Source: Alsobacter sp045348435 (GTDB taxonomy: Bacteria > Pseudomonadota > Alphaproteobacteria > Rhizobiales > Beijerinckiaceae). Taken from it: 64,000 nucleotides of DNA. The stretch lies in NCBI RefSeq assembly GCF_045348435.1, contig NZ_CP157484.1:3410001-3474000 (forward strand). Direction: 5' to 3'. Under the pieces are notes generated by a model. It saw only the letters and a list, made by a program, of their open reading frames with translations. It was not told the DNA's origin and ran no database searches. The translations under genes were made by a program, and so were the position numbers. Shown here in pieces: positions 40,702 through 50,300 of this stretch. The first letter of the stretch is position 1, and each line of letters begins with the position of its first letter.

Positions 40702-41877
40702 ATGCTCCTGACCTTCTTCACCAATCTGCGCGCCGCCAAGGTTCCCTGCACGCTGCGGGAATATCTTCTGCTCATGGAGGCTCTGGAGGCCGACCTCGCC
40801 GACAAGTCGGTCGACGAGTTCTACTATCTCTCCCGCGCCTGCCTGGTGAAGGACGAGCGCAACCTCGACAAGTTCGACCGGGTGTTCGGCCAGACCTTCA
40901 AGGGCGTGGTCAGCCTCGGAGACGCCGTGGAGGCGACCGGCATTCCGGAGGAATGGCTGCGCAGGCTGGCCGAAAAGTACCTCACCGATGAAGAAATGGC
41001 CCAGATCCAGGCGCTCGGCTGGGACAAACTCTGGGAGACCCTGCAGCAGCGCCTGAAGGAGCAGAAGGGCCGGCACCAGGGCGGGAGCAAGTGGATCGGC
41101 ACGGCCGGGACCTCGCCCTTCGGCGCCTACGGCTACAACCCCGAAGGCATTCGCATCGGCCAGGACAAGAACCGCAATTTCCGGGCCGTGAAGGTGTGGG
41201 ACAAGCGCGAGTTCAAGGACCTGGACGACACGGTCGAGCTCGGCACCCGCAACATCAAGATCGCGCTGCGCCGCCTGCGCAAGTTCGCCCGCACGGGCGC
41301 GGCCGAGGAGCTCGACCTCGACGCCACCATCAAGGAGACGGCGTCCCACGGCTACCTCGACGTGCAGCTACGCCCGGAGCGCCGCAACGCCGTGAAGGTG
41401 CTGCTGTTCTTCGACGTCGGCGGCTCCATGGACTGGCACATCGCCCAGGTGGAGGAGCTGTTCTCGGCCGCCAAGACCGAGTTCAAGCACATGGACTACT
41501 TCTACTTCCACAACTGCCTCTACGAGGGCGTGTGGAAAACCAACCGCCGCCGGCGCGAGGAGCAGACGCCCACCTGGGACGTCATCCGCACCTACCCGTC
41601 GGACTACCGCGTCGTGTTCGTGGGCGACGCTTCCATGAGCCCCTACGAGGTCGCGATGCCGGGCGGGGCCGTGGAGCATATGAATGAGGAGCCCGGCCAG
41701 GTCTGGCTCCAGCGCGTGCTGGATCATTTCCCCCGCACGATCTGGCTCAACCCGGTGCCCAAGAACCACTGGGGCTACACGCACTCCATCCAGATGATCA
41801 AGGACCTGATGGGCCAGCGCATGTTTCCGCTGACGCTGGAGGGGCTGGACGGCGCGATGCGGGAGCTGGTGCGGTAA
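40702..41877 (+). CDS. VWA-domain protein of the CoxE family
   Basis: The 391-residue protein has the CoxE-type N-terminus (LLTFFTNLRAAKVPCTLREY), a glycine-rich TSPFGAYGYNPEGIRIGQ segment and a C-terminal von Willebrand A domain with the MIDAS-like motif FFDVGGSMDWHIAQ (residues about 235-248; DxGGS in place of DxSxS). VWA proteins of this family work with MoxR ATPases in protein maturation; a MoxR gene of the right type lies at 36420. Confidence 0.88.
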   Translation: MLLTFFTNLRAAKVPCTLREYLLLMEALEADLADKSVDEFYYLSRACLVKDERNLDKFDRVFGQTFKGVVSLGDAVEATGIPEEWLRRLAEKYLTDEEMAQIQALGWDKLWETLQQRLKEQKGRHQGGSKWIGTAGTSPFGAYGYNPEGIRIGQDKNRNFRAVKVWDKREFKDLDDTVELGTRNIKIALRRLRKFARTGAAEELDLDATIKETASHGYLDVQLRPERRNAVKVLLFFDVGGSMDWHIAQVEELFSAAKTEFKHMDYFYFHNCLYEGVWKTNRRRREEQTPTWDVIRTYPSDYRVVFVGDASMSPYEVAMPGGAVEHMNEEPGQVWLQRVLDHFPRTIWLNPVPKNHWGYTHSIQMIKDLMGQRMFPLTLEGLDGAMRELVR

Positions 41878-41910
41878 GGATTGCGTTTATAGCATTTTTG
41901 AGATATTGCG

Positions 41911-42237
41911 ATGACGTGGAAAGTGGAGATCTACGACCGTTCGGTCGCGGAGGAGATTGACGCCTGGCCCCTGGATCTCAGGAGCCGGCTTCTGCACATC
42001 GTCGATCGGATCGAGGCCCATGGCTTGGACCGGGTCGGCATGCCGTTGGTCCGGCATCTCCGCGGGAAACTGTGGGAGATGCGCCCGAGTGGAAAGCGGC
42101 TGGAAGGACGGGCGCTGTATGTCGCCGTCGAGGGTCGGAGGATCGTGATCCTGGTCGCGTTCATCAAAAAGCGGCAGACGACGCCCGGCCGAATGATCGA
42201 ACTCGCCGAAGCCCGAATGAAGGAGTTGTCCAGATGA
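41911..42237 (+). CDS. RelE/HigB-like toxin (Gp49-type)
   Basis: The 108-residue protein matches the phage Gp49/HigB-like RelE superfamily: MPLVRHLRGKLWEMRPSG (residues about 43-60), ALYVAVEGRRIVILVAFIKK and QTTPGRMIELAEARM. Such toxins cleave ribosome-bound mRNA. It overlaps the downstream XRE gene by four bases (ATGA), the toxin-first order of HigBA-like modules. Confidence 0.88.
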   Translation: MTWKVEIYDRSVAEEIDAWPLDLRSRLLHIVDRIEAHGLDRVGMPLVRHLRGKLWEMRPSGKRLEGRALYVAVEGRRIVILVAFIKKRQTTPGRMIELAEARMKELSR

Positions 42238-42515
42238 CCATCCCGTTCGACGAGCTTCGCCGCAAGTGGCGGACCGACCCGGATTTTGTCGCCCGGCATG
42301 AAGAGATCGCGCCCGAAATGGCCCTCGCCTTCGAACTGGCGGACGCGCGGCGGGCGGCCGGACTGACCCAGGCGCAGCTCGCCGAGCGGATGGACACGAC
42401 GCAGTCCACCGTGGCGCGCTGGGAGAAAGGCGCGCAGGAGCCCAGCATCCGCAGCCTGCGCAAGTTCGCCCACGCCGTCGGCCGCCGCGTCAAGGTGGAG
42501 CTCGTGCCCGAATAG
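42234..42515 (+). CDS. XRE-type antitoxin
   Basis: The 93-residue protein has an HTH domain (DARRAAGLTQAQLAERMDTT, STVARWEKGAQEPSIRSLRK; about residues 38-78) behind an N-terminal helix EEIAPEMALAFELADA, and ends RRVKVELVPE. It is coupled to the RelE-like toxin upstream and should neutralise it and repress the operon. Confidence 0.88.
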   Translation: MTIPFDELRRKWRTDPDFVARHEEIAPEMALAFELADARRAAGLTQAQLAERMDTTQSTVARWEKGAQEPSIRSLRKFAHAVGRRVKVELVPE

Positions 42516-42587
42516 GGCCGCTTGTCGCGCGCGGCTTGCATTCGCGCCGGCACGGCCCGATAGCTGCGCCGCAGCCGGAAGGACGCC

Positions 42588-43169
42588 ATGCACGACCTCG
42601 CCCCCATCGCCTACGCCCACCGCCCGAAGCCCTTCGGCTTCGAGGTGAGCTACCGGCTGGACCCGGACGGGCTCTTCGTGGACACCGGCCGCAAGCAGGA
42701 GACGGTGCCCTACCGGTCGATCGCGTCGGCCCGGCTGGCTTATGCGCCGACCAACTTCACCACGAAGGGCTACCGCCTCGCTTTGCGGCTGGCGGACGGC
42801 CGCACGCTGAAACTCGGCAATCTGTCCTGGAAGACTTTCTTCGAATTCGACCGCCAGGACCGGACCTACGCGCCCTTCGTCAGGGCGCTCCTGGCGCGAG
42901 CCGCGGCCGCCAATCCGCGGCTGGCCTGCCGGACCGGGACGCCGCCCGTGCTCTGGGCGCTCAGCGCGGCGGCGGGAGCCCTGGCGGTCGCGGGCCTGCT
43001 GGCGATGGGGTTCGCCGCGTCCCAGCGGGGCGGCGTGTCGGCGGCCCTGCTGGTGGCGCTGTTCGTGGCCCCGCTCGGCTGGCAGGTCCACGCCATGACG
43101 ATGCGCAACTGGCCCGGATCCTTCGATCCGGGCGCGCCGCCCGAGCGGGTGATGCCGGCGGCCGGCTGA
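42588..43169 (+). CDS. Membrane protein of unknown function with PH-like N-terminal part
   Basis: The 193-residue protein has a beta-rich N-terminal region (FEVSYRLDPDGLFVDTGRKQ, VPYRSIASARLAYAP, KGYRLALRLADGRTLKL) that resembles a bacterial PH-like fold, then two transmembrane helices (about 128-146 and 150-167). No specific family is recognised. GGACGCC before the ATG is a weak ribosome-binding site. Confidence 0.65.
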   Translation: MHDLAPIAYAHRPKPFGFEVSYRLDPDGLFVDTGRKQETVPYRSIASARLAYAPTNFTTKGYRLALRLADGRTLKLGNLSWKTFFEFDRQDRTYAPFVRALLARAAAANPRLACRTGTPPVLWALSAAAGALAVAGLLAMGFAASQRGGVSAALLVALFVAPLGWQVHAMTMRNWPGSFDPGAPPERVMPAAG

Positions 43170-43185
43170 CCCGGTCGCAGGAAGC

Positions 43186-43617
43186 CTATGGGGACTGGCG
43201 CACCACCAGCACCGAGCATTCGGCGTGGCGCACGATGGTGGAGGCGTTCGAGCCCAGCAGATAGGTCGCCATGCCGGGCCGGTGCGAACCGATCACGATC
43301 AGGTCCGCGCCGACCTTCTTGGCCTCGGCGAGCACCTCGTTGTAGACCGCGCCCATGCGCACGACCGTGGCGATGCGCCCGCCCGGCGCCCGCAGCGATG
43401 CGGCGAAGTCGGCCAGCCTCTTCTCGCAGTCGGACTGCTGCTCCTCGTCGAAGGACGGCGGGACATATTCCATGAAGGTCACGGGCAGGATGGAGCGCAC
43501 ATAGACGAGCTCGAGGGCCGCGTCGCTGACGCCCGCCAGCGCGATCGCCTTGTCGATCGCCGGGCGCGCCATGTCGATTTCGGAAAGGTCGACGGGAACG
43601 AGGATGGACTTGAACAT
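43186..43617 (-). CDS. Universal stress protein (UspA family)
   Basis: The 143-residue protein begins MFKSILVPVDLSEIDMARPA and ends with the nucleotide-binding loop IGSHRPGMATYLLGSNASTI and VRHAECSVLVVR. The G-x2-G-x9-G(S) spacing is approximately kept (GSHRPG...LLGSNAS), so ATP binding is likely. It is a single-domain cytoplasmic Usp; its trigger is unknown. Confidence 0.93.
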   Translation of the reverse strand: MFKSILVPVDLSEIDMARPAIDKAIALAGVSDAALELVYVRSILPVTFMEYVPPSFDEEQQSDCEKRLADFAASLRAPGGRIATVVRMGAVYNEVLAEAKKVGADLIVIGSHRPGMATYLLGSNASTIVRHAECSVLVVRQSP

Positions 43618-43768
43618 GGGGGGAGCTCCTCACCTCAACGGTCCGACGCTAGCGCGCCTCGCCCGTTCCGGCGTTGCGCAAGGTCAAGGCGACGGCGTGG
43701 ACATTCAAGCACGAGGTCGCCTACGATCGCCGCGCGGCCCTTCAAGAGGCCGAGCAGGGAGAAACGCG

Positions 43769-44761
43769 GTGTCGCACGCCGACCTCGATCGTCGAACCGT
43801 CCTGATGGGATCGCTGGGGTTGGGAGCCGCTTTCGCGCTGCCGGACGCCGCCTTCGCCGAGGAGCCCTGGCCGAAAGGCCGCCAGATCAAGCTGGTCGTC
43901 CCCTTCCCGCCCGGCGGCGCGACGGACGTGGTGGGCCGGATCGTGGCCGACCGGCTGGGCCAGATCTGGGGCCAGACCATCGTGGTGGAGAACCGCCCCG
44001 GGGCGGGCGGCAACATCGGGGCCGAAGCGGTCGTCAAGGCGGAGCCCAACGGCGACACCCTGCTGATCGGCTCGGTCGGGATGGCGACCAATCCCTTCCT
44101 CTATCCCAAGCTGAACTACGACCCGGTCGGCGACTTCGCGCCGGTGAGCCTGCTCGCCATGGTGCCGAACCTGCTGGTCGTCTCCAACCAGGTTCCGGTC
44201 AAGTCCGTGAAGGAGCTGATCGACTACGCCCGCCAGAACCCGGGCAAGCTGAACTACGGCTCCTCCGGCGTGGGCACGTCGATCCATCTCTCCGGCGAGC
44301 TGTTCCAGCGCATGACCGGGACCAAGATGGTCCATGTCCCCTACCGGGGCAGCGCCCAGGCCACGCAGGACCTGATCGGCGGACGCATCGACCTGATGTT
44401 CGACAACATCTCGCAGGCCCTGCCGCACGCCCAGGCGGGCTCCACGCGGGCGCTCGCCATCACCACGGCCAAACGCTCGCCGGTGACCCCGGACTACGAG
44501 ACCGTCGCCGAAACCGTGCCGGGCTTCGACGTCTCGTCATGGTTCGCGTTCTTCGTGCACCGCAAGACGCCCCCGCAGATCGTGGCCAAGCTGGCGGCCG
44601 ACGTCCAGGCGGCGGTGGCCGACCAGGGCGCGAGGGACCGCCTGATCGCCACGGGCGCGATCCCGGTGGGGTCCACCCCGGACGAACTCGCCGCCTTCCT
44701 GGCGTCGGAGACCAGGACGTGGGGAGCCCTGATCCGCGAGGGCGGCATCAAGGCGGAGTGA
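43769..44761 (+). CDS. Tripartite tricarboxylate transporter substrate-binding protein (Bug family)
   Basis: The 330-residue periplasmic receptor has a Tat-like signal (DRRTVLMGSLGLGAAFALPD) and the family motifs IKLVVPFPPGGATDVVGR, VVENRPGAGGNIGAEAV, DYARQNPGKLNYGSSGVG and VPYRGSAQATQDLIGG. Bug receptors bind carboxylates for TctAB-type transporters; orphan genes without tctAB, as here, are common. GTG 43769 has GGGAG upstream; the ORF is open much further upstream through non-homologous sequence. Confidence 0.92.
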   Translation: MSHADLDRRTVLMGSLGLGAAFALPDAAFAEEPWPKGRQIKLVVPFPPGGATDVVGRIVADRLGQIWGQTIVVENRPGAGGNIGAEAVVKAEPNGDTLLIGSVGMATNPFLYPKLNYDPVGDFAPVSLLAMVPNLLVVSNQVPVKSVKELIDYARQNPGKLNYGSSGVGTSIHLSGELFQRMTGTKMVHVPYRGSAQATQDLIGGRIDLMFDNISQALPHAQAGSTRALAITTAKRSPVTPDYETVAETVPGFDVSSWFAFFVHRKTPPQIVAKLAADVQAAVADQGARDRLIATGAIPVGSTPDELAAFLASETRTWGALIREGGIKAE

Positions 44762-44768
44762 CCGCTAC

Positions 44769-44815
44769 AGCATGCTGCGAAAAGGTGTATTCCGGCTTTT
44801 CGCGCCAAGCATGCG
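44769..44815. repeat. Palindromic repeat A in convergent gap
   Basis: AGCATGCTGCGAAAAG (44769-44784) pairs with CTTTTCGCGCCAAGCATG (44796-44813) apart from a short bulge. It lies in the 124-bp gap between the convergent Bug receptor and ferredoxin reductase genes and may also terminate transcription. Confidence 0.65.
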
Positions 44816-44831
44816 ACAACCCAAAAACCTG

Positions 44832-44867
44832 GACCATGCTGCGTTTCCGTCAAAACACAGCATGGTC
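44832..44867. repeat. Palindromic repeat B in convergent gap
   Basis: GACCATGCTG (44832-44841) pairs perfectly with CAGCATGGTC (44858-44867), with an inner GTTT/AAAC extension. Like repeat A it has GCATG-containing arms, a type seen in extragenic repeats of Hyphomicrobiales. Confidence 0.65.
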
Positions 44868-44885
44868 TAGGAGCGCCCGGCGGTC

Positions 44886-45935
44886 TCAGGCCACGCCGAG
44901 CTTGCGCTGCAGATTGGTCGACGACGTCGTGTACTGGAAGAGCAGCTTCTTCTCGGGATAGACGTAGCGATGGACCTTCTGGGCCGCGAGCGCGCCCTCG
45001 TGGAAGCCCGACAGGATCAGCTTCAGCTTGCCCGGATAGGTGTTGATGTCGCCGATGGCGAAGATGCCCGGCGTCGAGGTCTCGAACTTCTCGGTGTCGG
45101 CCGGGATCAGGTTCTCGGCCAGGTTCAGGCCCCATTCGGCGATCGGCCCGAGCTTCATGGTCAGTCCGAAGAACGGCAGCATGGTGTCGCAGGCGACCTC
45201 GAAGACAGCGTTGTCCGACCCCCGGCAGATCGCGGCCGACAGCCAGCCGTCCGCGCCCTTGAGGCCGGTCACCTGCCCGATGCGCAGGTCCATGTCGCCC
45301 CTGGCCACCAGCGCGCGCATCTGCTCGACGCTGTGGGGAGCGGCGCGGAAGTCGTCGCGCCGATGCATCAAGGTGACGCGCTTGGCGATCGGCTGGAGGT
45401 TGAGGGTCCAGTCGAGGGCGGAATCGCCGCCGCCGACGATCAGCACCGTCCGGCCGCGCAGCGCCTCCATCTTGCGCACCGCGTAATAGACGCTGTGCTC
45501 CTCATAGGCCTCGATGCCCGCGATGGGCGGCTTCTTGGGCTGGAACGAGCCGCCGCCGGCGGCGATCACGACAGACTTGCAGAGGAACTCCACGCCGGCG
45601 TCGGTGGTCACCCGGAACCTGGGCGCCTCGGGCGTTCCGAGCGTCTCCAGCGACGCCACCATCTGGTTGAGGTGGAAGGTCGGCGCGAACGGCTCGATCT
45701 GCTTCATCAGATTGTCGATGAGCCCTGCCCCGGTGACGATGGGGAAGCCCGGGATGTCGTAGATCGGCTTCTCGGGATAGAGCTCCGAGCACTGGCCCCC
45801 GACCTTCGGCAGGATGTCGATGACATGCGCCTTGATGTCGAGCAGGCCGAGTTCGAACACGGCGAACAGCCCGACCGGGCCGGCCCCGACGATGACGACG
45901 TCGGTCTCGATGGTTTCGATCGGAGTCACGGCCAT
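44886..45935 (-). CDS. Ferredoxin-NADP+ reductase, thioredoxin reductase-like type
   Basis: The 349-residue flavoenzyme has an FAD motif VVIVGAGPVGLFAVFEL (13-29), VGGQCSELYPEKPIYDIPG characteristic of TrxR-like FNRs, an NAD(P) motif LIVGGGDSALDWTLNL (165-180) and C-terminal IFAIGDINTYPGKLKLILSG. It lacks the CxxC disulfide of thioredoxin reductases. It transfers electrons between NADPH and ferredoxin. A [2Fe-2S] ferredoxin gene lies 153 bp upstream on the same strand and is a likely partner. Confidence 0.92.
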   Translation of the reverse strand: MAVTPIETIETDVVIVGAGPVGLFAVFELGLLDIKAHVIDILPKVGGQCSELYPEKPIYDIPGFPIVTGAGLIDNLMKQIEPFAPTFHLNQMVASLETLGTPEAPRFRVTTDAGVEFLCKSVVIAAGGGSFQPKKPPIAGIEAYEEHSVYYAVRKMEALRGRTVLIVGGGDSALDWTLNLQPIAKRVTLMHRRDDFRAAPHSVEQMRALVARGDMDLRIGQVTGLKGADGWLSAAICRGSDNAVFEVACDTMLPFFGLTMKLGPIAEWGLNLAENLIPADTEKFETSTPGIFAIGDINTYPGKLKLILSGFHEGALAAQKVHRYVYPEKKLLFQYTTSSTNLQRKLGVA

Positions 45936-46088
45936 TCTCGCTCATCCCTCGCGGTGCAGCGCCCAGGGCGCGGTCCCCGGGCCCGGCCTGCGCCGCGGCT
46001 CTGCCTTCGTGAAGCGACGTCTCGTGACGCAAATCCACGGCCCGCGCAAGGGGCGAAGCCGCACACCCGTCCGGCGATGTGTTTTAGG

Positions 46089-46409
46089 TCAGGCCTGGCG
46101 TTCGGGAGTCTGGACGACGAGGCCGTCCAGTTCCGGCCTGACCTTGATCTGGCACGACAGCCGCGACGTGGGGCGCACGTCGAAGGCGAAATCGAGCATG
46201 TCCTCCTCCATCGAGGCGGGCTCCCCGACCTTCTCCTTCCAGGCGTCGTCCACATAGACGTGGCAGGTGGCGCAGGCGCAGGCGCCGCCGCACTCCGCCT
46301 CGATGCCCGGAACGCCGTTGCGGACGGCGCTCTCCATCACGGTCGACCCATCCTGGGCGTCAACCGTGCGGCTCGCGCCCTGGTAGTCGATGAAGGTGAT
46401 CTTGGTCAT
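46089..46409 (-). CDS. [2Fe-2S] ferredoxin, adrenodoxin type (1)
   Basis: The 106-residue protein has cluster ligands C40, C46, C49 (AECGGACACATCHVYV) and C86 (RLSCQIKV), the C-x5-C-x2-C...C spacing of adrenodoxin-like ferredoxins. Residue C44 is an extra cysteine inside the loop. It donates electrons to cytochrome P450, Rieske oxygenases or Fe-S assembly; no isc genes are nearby. The ferredoxin reductase gene follows on the same strand. Confidence 0.93.
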   Translation of the reverse strand: MTKITFIDYQGASRTVDAQDGSTVMESAVRNGVPGIEAECGGACACATCHVYVDDAWKEKVGEPASMEEDMLDFAFDVRPTSRLSCQIKVRPELDGLVVQTPERQA

Positions 46410-46501
46410 GAGTGATCCGGTGGCCTGGCGCCTGAGGACGCATGGAGGGATGCGCCGCTACTTAGGACAAGACAGATCGGAAGGGTAGAGCCCGGCCCGG
46501 G

Positions 46502-46900
46502 TCAGAGGCCGCCGACCTGGCGATCCTGCAGGCGCGCCGCAATCACCGTCCGGGCCTCCGCCACGGCGGCGTGGAGACCCGCCACCACGGCCAGAACCGC
46601 GCCCTCGTCGGCCTCGTCCGCAAGGCCCTCCACCCGTTCGGCGTGAGCCGCGACCGCGAAGGCGCCCACGGCGCGGGCCGCGCCCTTGAGCCGATGCGCC
46701 GCATCGCTGCGACCGCGCGGGTCGCGCGCATCGCGAAGGCTCCGGAGCACGTCGTTGGATTGCTCGAAGAACATCCCCAGCACGTCGCGCGCCAGGTCGG
46801 CGTCGCCCATGGTCTGGGCCGTGAGATGACGCAGGTCGAGCACGACAGGCTCCTCGCTTGCGTCCTCCGCCTGCCGCAACGCCGAACTTACGCCGACCAT
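46502..46900 (-). CDS. Hpt (histidine phosphotransfer) domain protein
   Basis: The 132-residue protein is a stand-alone four-helix Hpt domain; AHRLKGAARAVGA (residues 68-80) carries the phospho-accepting H69 in an HxxKG motif. Upstream helix DADLARDVLGMFFEQSNDVL matches the family. The cognate kinase and response regulator are not in the window. ATG 46900 has GGAAAGGGA upstream; an upstream in-frame ATG (47074) lies in the leader. Confidence 0.85.
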   Translation of the reverse strand: MVGVSSALRQAEDASEEPVVLDLRHLTAQTMGDADLARDVLGMFFEQSNDVLRSLRDARDPRGRSDAAHRLKGAARAVGAFAVAAHAERVEGLADEADEGAVLAVVAGLHAAVAEARTVIAARLQDRQVGGL

Positions 46901-47359
46901 ACTCAATCCCTTTCCGGAAGCCGCGAGGGCCCAGACCCGAACGCTCGTATAGCGGAGGTCCCCCAAGATATCGTTTCCACAGGGAACATCGTCATGGAGA
47001 TTGGGGCGTGAAAGTGTCGAAAGACAAGGGTGCAGGGAGAGTCTTTCGGCCAAGAAGGCGCGATTTTTCCACATCCCGACACCAGATGGCGCATGGTGGC
47101 CGCCACGGGCGCAGGTGCGTTAATTCACGGTGACGCTTATGGTAACCGATCCGTTAACGACGTTTCGCGACAGCGCGCCCCGGCGGGTTCCCATCCGGAC
47201 GCCCGGACACTAGACTGCAGATTGGTTAACCGTTTCCAATTTCAGGGGTGGTTGGCCGCCGCGAGAGGCGCCGCGAGTCGCTCGCCGAGGCGAATTACCG
47301 CCCCGGCGCAGGGATCGCGCGGAAGCGGCTGAGTGACGCGTACCGATGCGAGGCGACTG
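46901..47359. other. 459-bp divergent intergenic region
   Basis: This gap separates the Hpt gene from the GPR-like gene and should hold both promoters. Visible are TTAA-containing half-boxes (47120, 47154, 47225, the last in palindromic GGTTAACC) but no TTAA-N7-TTAA pair, no sigma-54 element and no gene. GAGGCG at 47346-47351 serves the GPR-like ATG. Confidence 0.5.
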
Positions 47360-50300
47360 ATGGCGACCCAGACCAAAGCCACCGATCCGACAGAGGCGGC
47401 GCTTTCGGCGATCGAGGAGGCGTTGAACCTCACGGGATCACCACCGGCGGGAGCCGCGGCTGGGCCCGCGACGGACGATGCGGCCGCGGTCTCGCCGGAG
47501 ACGACGGCGCCCGACGTCATGGACCGCGCCGAAGCGCCGAAGCTGCCCGAGGTCGACGACAGCGGCATCTTCCCCGAAGTCCGGATCGAAAAGCCGCGCG
47601 ACCGCGCCCGCCCCCAGCGCGATCTCGCCCCCTCCGCGCCCGAGCGCCGGCCGGAGCCGGGCCGCCCCGCCAATGACGACCGACGCGCCGTGGGCGAGAT
47701 CCTGCAGACGCTGCAGGTGCGCCCCTCGAAAGGCGCCTACTGGCTTGCGGGGCTCGCCTCCCTCGCCTGGCTGGCGGTGTTCGGCGCCTTCGCGGCGACG
47801 CGCTGGAGCGAGGTTCTCGGGGGCGACGTTCCCCTGGCGCAGCGCCTCCTGACGCCCGAGGCCGGGCTCGCCGCCTTCGCGGCGCTGGCCCCCGTCGTCG
47901 TCTTCTTCGTGCTCGCCTCGCTGGCGGCGCGCGCGCAGGAGATGCGCCTGGTCGCCCGCTCCATGACGCAGGTCGCGATTCGGCTGGCCGAGCCCGAATC
48001 CGTCACCTCCGAGGCCGTGGTCAGCCTGTCTCAGGCGATCCGCCGCGAAGTGGCCGCCATGGGCGACGGAATCGAGCGCGCGGTGGCGCGCGCCGGCGAA
48101 CTGGAGACCCTCGTCCATTCGGAGATCGCCACGCTCGAGCGGGCCTATGGCGAGAATGAGATCCGCATCCGCGCCCTCATCGACGAGCTCGTCGTCCAGC
48201 GCGAGGCGATCCTGTCCAACGCGGAACGCGTCCGCACCTCGATCACCGGCTCGCACGAGAGCCTGCGCGACGAACTCGCCGCCACGGCGGCCCGCATCTC
48301 GGACGCTGTCGGCGAGGCCGGCGCGCGCGTCACCCAGTCCTTCGGCTCCAAGGCCGAGGAGATCAGCGGCACGCTGACCCGCACCGGCGACCGGATGATC
48401 GGCGAGATCGCCCAGAAGGGGTCCGATCTCATCGTCCGCCTGACGGAGACCACCGACCATGTGAGCGGCCGGCTGGCCGACGCCAGCACGTCCGTGACGG
48501 AGACGCTGGGCTCCCGGGCCCGCGAAATCACCGAGACGCTGACCCTGACGGGCGGCCAGCTCGCCGACCAGATCGCCGAGCGCGGCGCGCACGTCTCCCA
48601 GACGCTGGAGCGCACCAGCCAGATCCTCACCGCCAGCCTGAACGAGGGCTCCGAGCGCGTCACCCGCGTCATCGCGGAGACGGGCGCGGGCGTGGCCGAG
48701 GCCATCGCCAGCCGGGCCATGGAGGTCAACGACACGCTGCGCTCCACCGGCGAGACGCTGACGGCCGAGCTGGGCGGACGCGGCGACGAGGTCGCCCGCC
48801 GCCTCGACGAGACCGGCGCGCGCATCGCCGCGACGATCTCGGCCAACGGCACGACCCTCGAGCAGTCCCTCGCCGAGACGGCGGCGCAGATCGCCAGCAT
48901 CATCGGCGAGCGCGTGGACCAGACGCGCACCGCCTTCGAGACCAGCGCCGTGACCGTGCGCGACGCGCTGCTGGAGCGCACCGCCGCGACCGAGCTCGCC
49001 CTGGCGCAGGGCGCCGAGGCGGCCACGCGCGCCCTGGCGGCCCGCAGCGAGGAGACGGAGGCGGCCTTCGCCCGCCGCGCCGAGGAGATCGCCGACGCCC
49101 TCGCCAGCCGCGCCGCCGAGGCGCAGGCCGGCATGGCGGCGAGCTCGGAGGCGGTCGCCCGCACGCTGTCCAGCCGCACCGCGGAGGCCGAGCGCATGCT
49201 CGCCGAGGCGGCCGAGACCGTCGCCAACGCCCTCGCGGGCCGCACCGAGGAGGCCCAGCGCAGCTTCGAGCGCACGGCCGAAGCCCTCACCAAGGCGCTC
49301 GCGGACCGCACCGGCGAGGCCGAGGCCACCATCGCCCGCTCCACCGACGAACTGAGCCGCACGCTGCTGGGCCGCACGGCCGACGCCGAGAGGCTCGTCA
49401 CGGGCAGCATCGAGGCCCTGATCGAGCGCACCGCGGACGCGCAGCGCAATCTGACGGGAAGCTCGGAATCCATGGCCGCCGCCCTGGCGGCGCGCACCGC
49501 CGAGGCCGAGCGCGTGCTGGCCGACGGCGCCGGCGCGATCGCCGACATGCTGGCCAACCGCACCGGGGAGACCCGCGCCGCCTTCGAGGAGGCCGCGCAG
49601 TCCGTCCTGGGCGCCCTCGTGGCGCGCGCCGCCGAGACGCAGGACGCCTTCGCGCAGCACAGCGAGACCGTCCAGACCCGCCTCGCCGCGATCGCCCGCG
49701 ACGCCGTGATGGCCATCGCCACGCAGAGCACCCGCATCAACGAAGCCCTCGTGCGCAACGCCGATTCGATCACCGAGACCATCGGGTCGCGCGGCGGCGA
49801 ACTGGCCAGCGCCATGGCGGCGACGCTCGGGGCCTTCGAGGAAACCGTCATCATCCGGGGCGGCAATCTCAACGAGCGCCTGGGCGCCCGCCTCAACGCG
49901 TTCGAGGAGACGGTCCTGCAGCGCGGCCAGTTGCTGGAGCAGAAGCTCGGCGACCGCATCAACGCCTTCGAGACGGTCATCGGCCAGGTCGGCGCGAGGC
50001 TGGACGAGACCTTCACGGCGCGCATCGGCGCCTTCGAAAACGTCGTCGACGGGCGCACCGCCTCCCTGCACGACGCGCTCGCCACCGCCATCTCCAGCTT
50101 CGAGGGCAAGGTGCTGGACCGCGGCTCCACCTTGGCCACCACGCTCGCCGGTCGCCTCGACGCGTTCGAGGAAGCCGTGCTCGGCCGCGGCGGCGAACTC
50201 GTGGAGCGCATCGGCGTCGATACGCGAGCCTTCACGCAAACGGTCGAAACGCGCCTCGGCGAGATCGAGACCCTGTTCGGCAAGTCGGGCGAGGTCCTGG

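Noticed and set aside
47100..47240. CtrA full site upstream of the GPR-like gene
   Set aside because: Several TTAA half-boxes are present, including palindromic GGTTAACC, but no two are spaced as TTAA-N7-TTAA.
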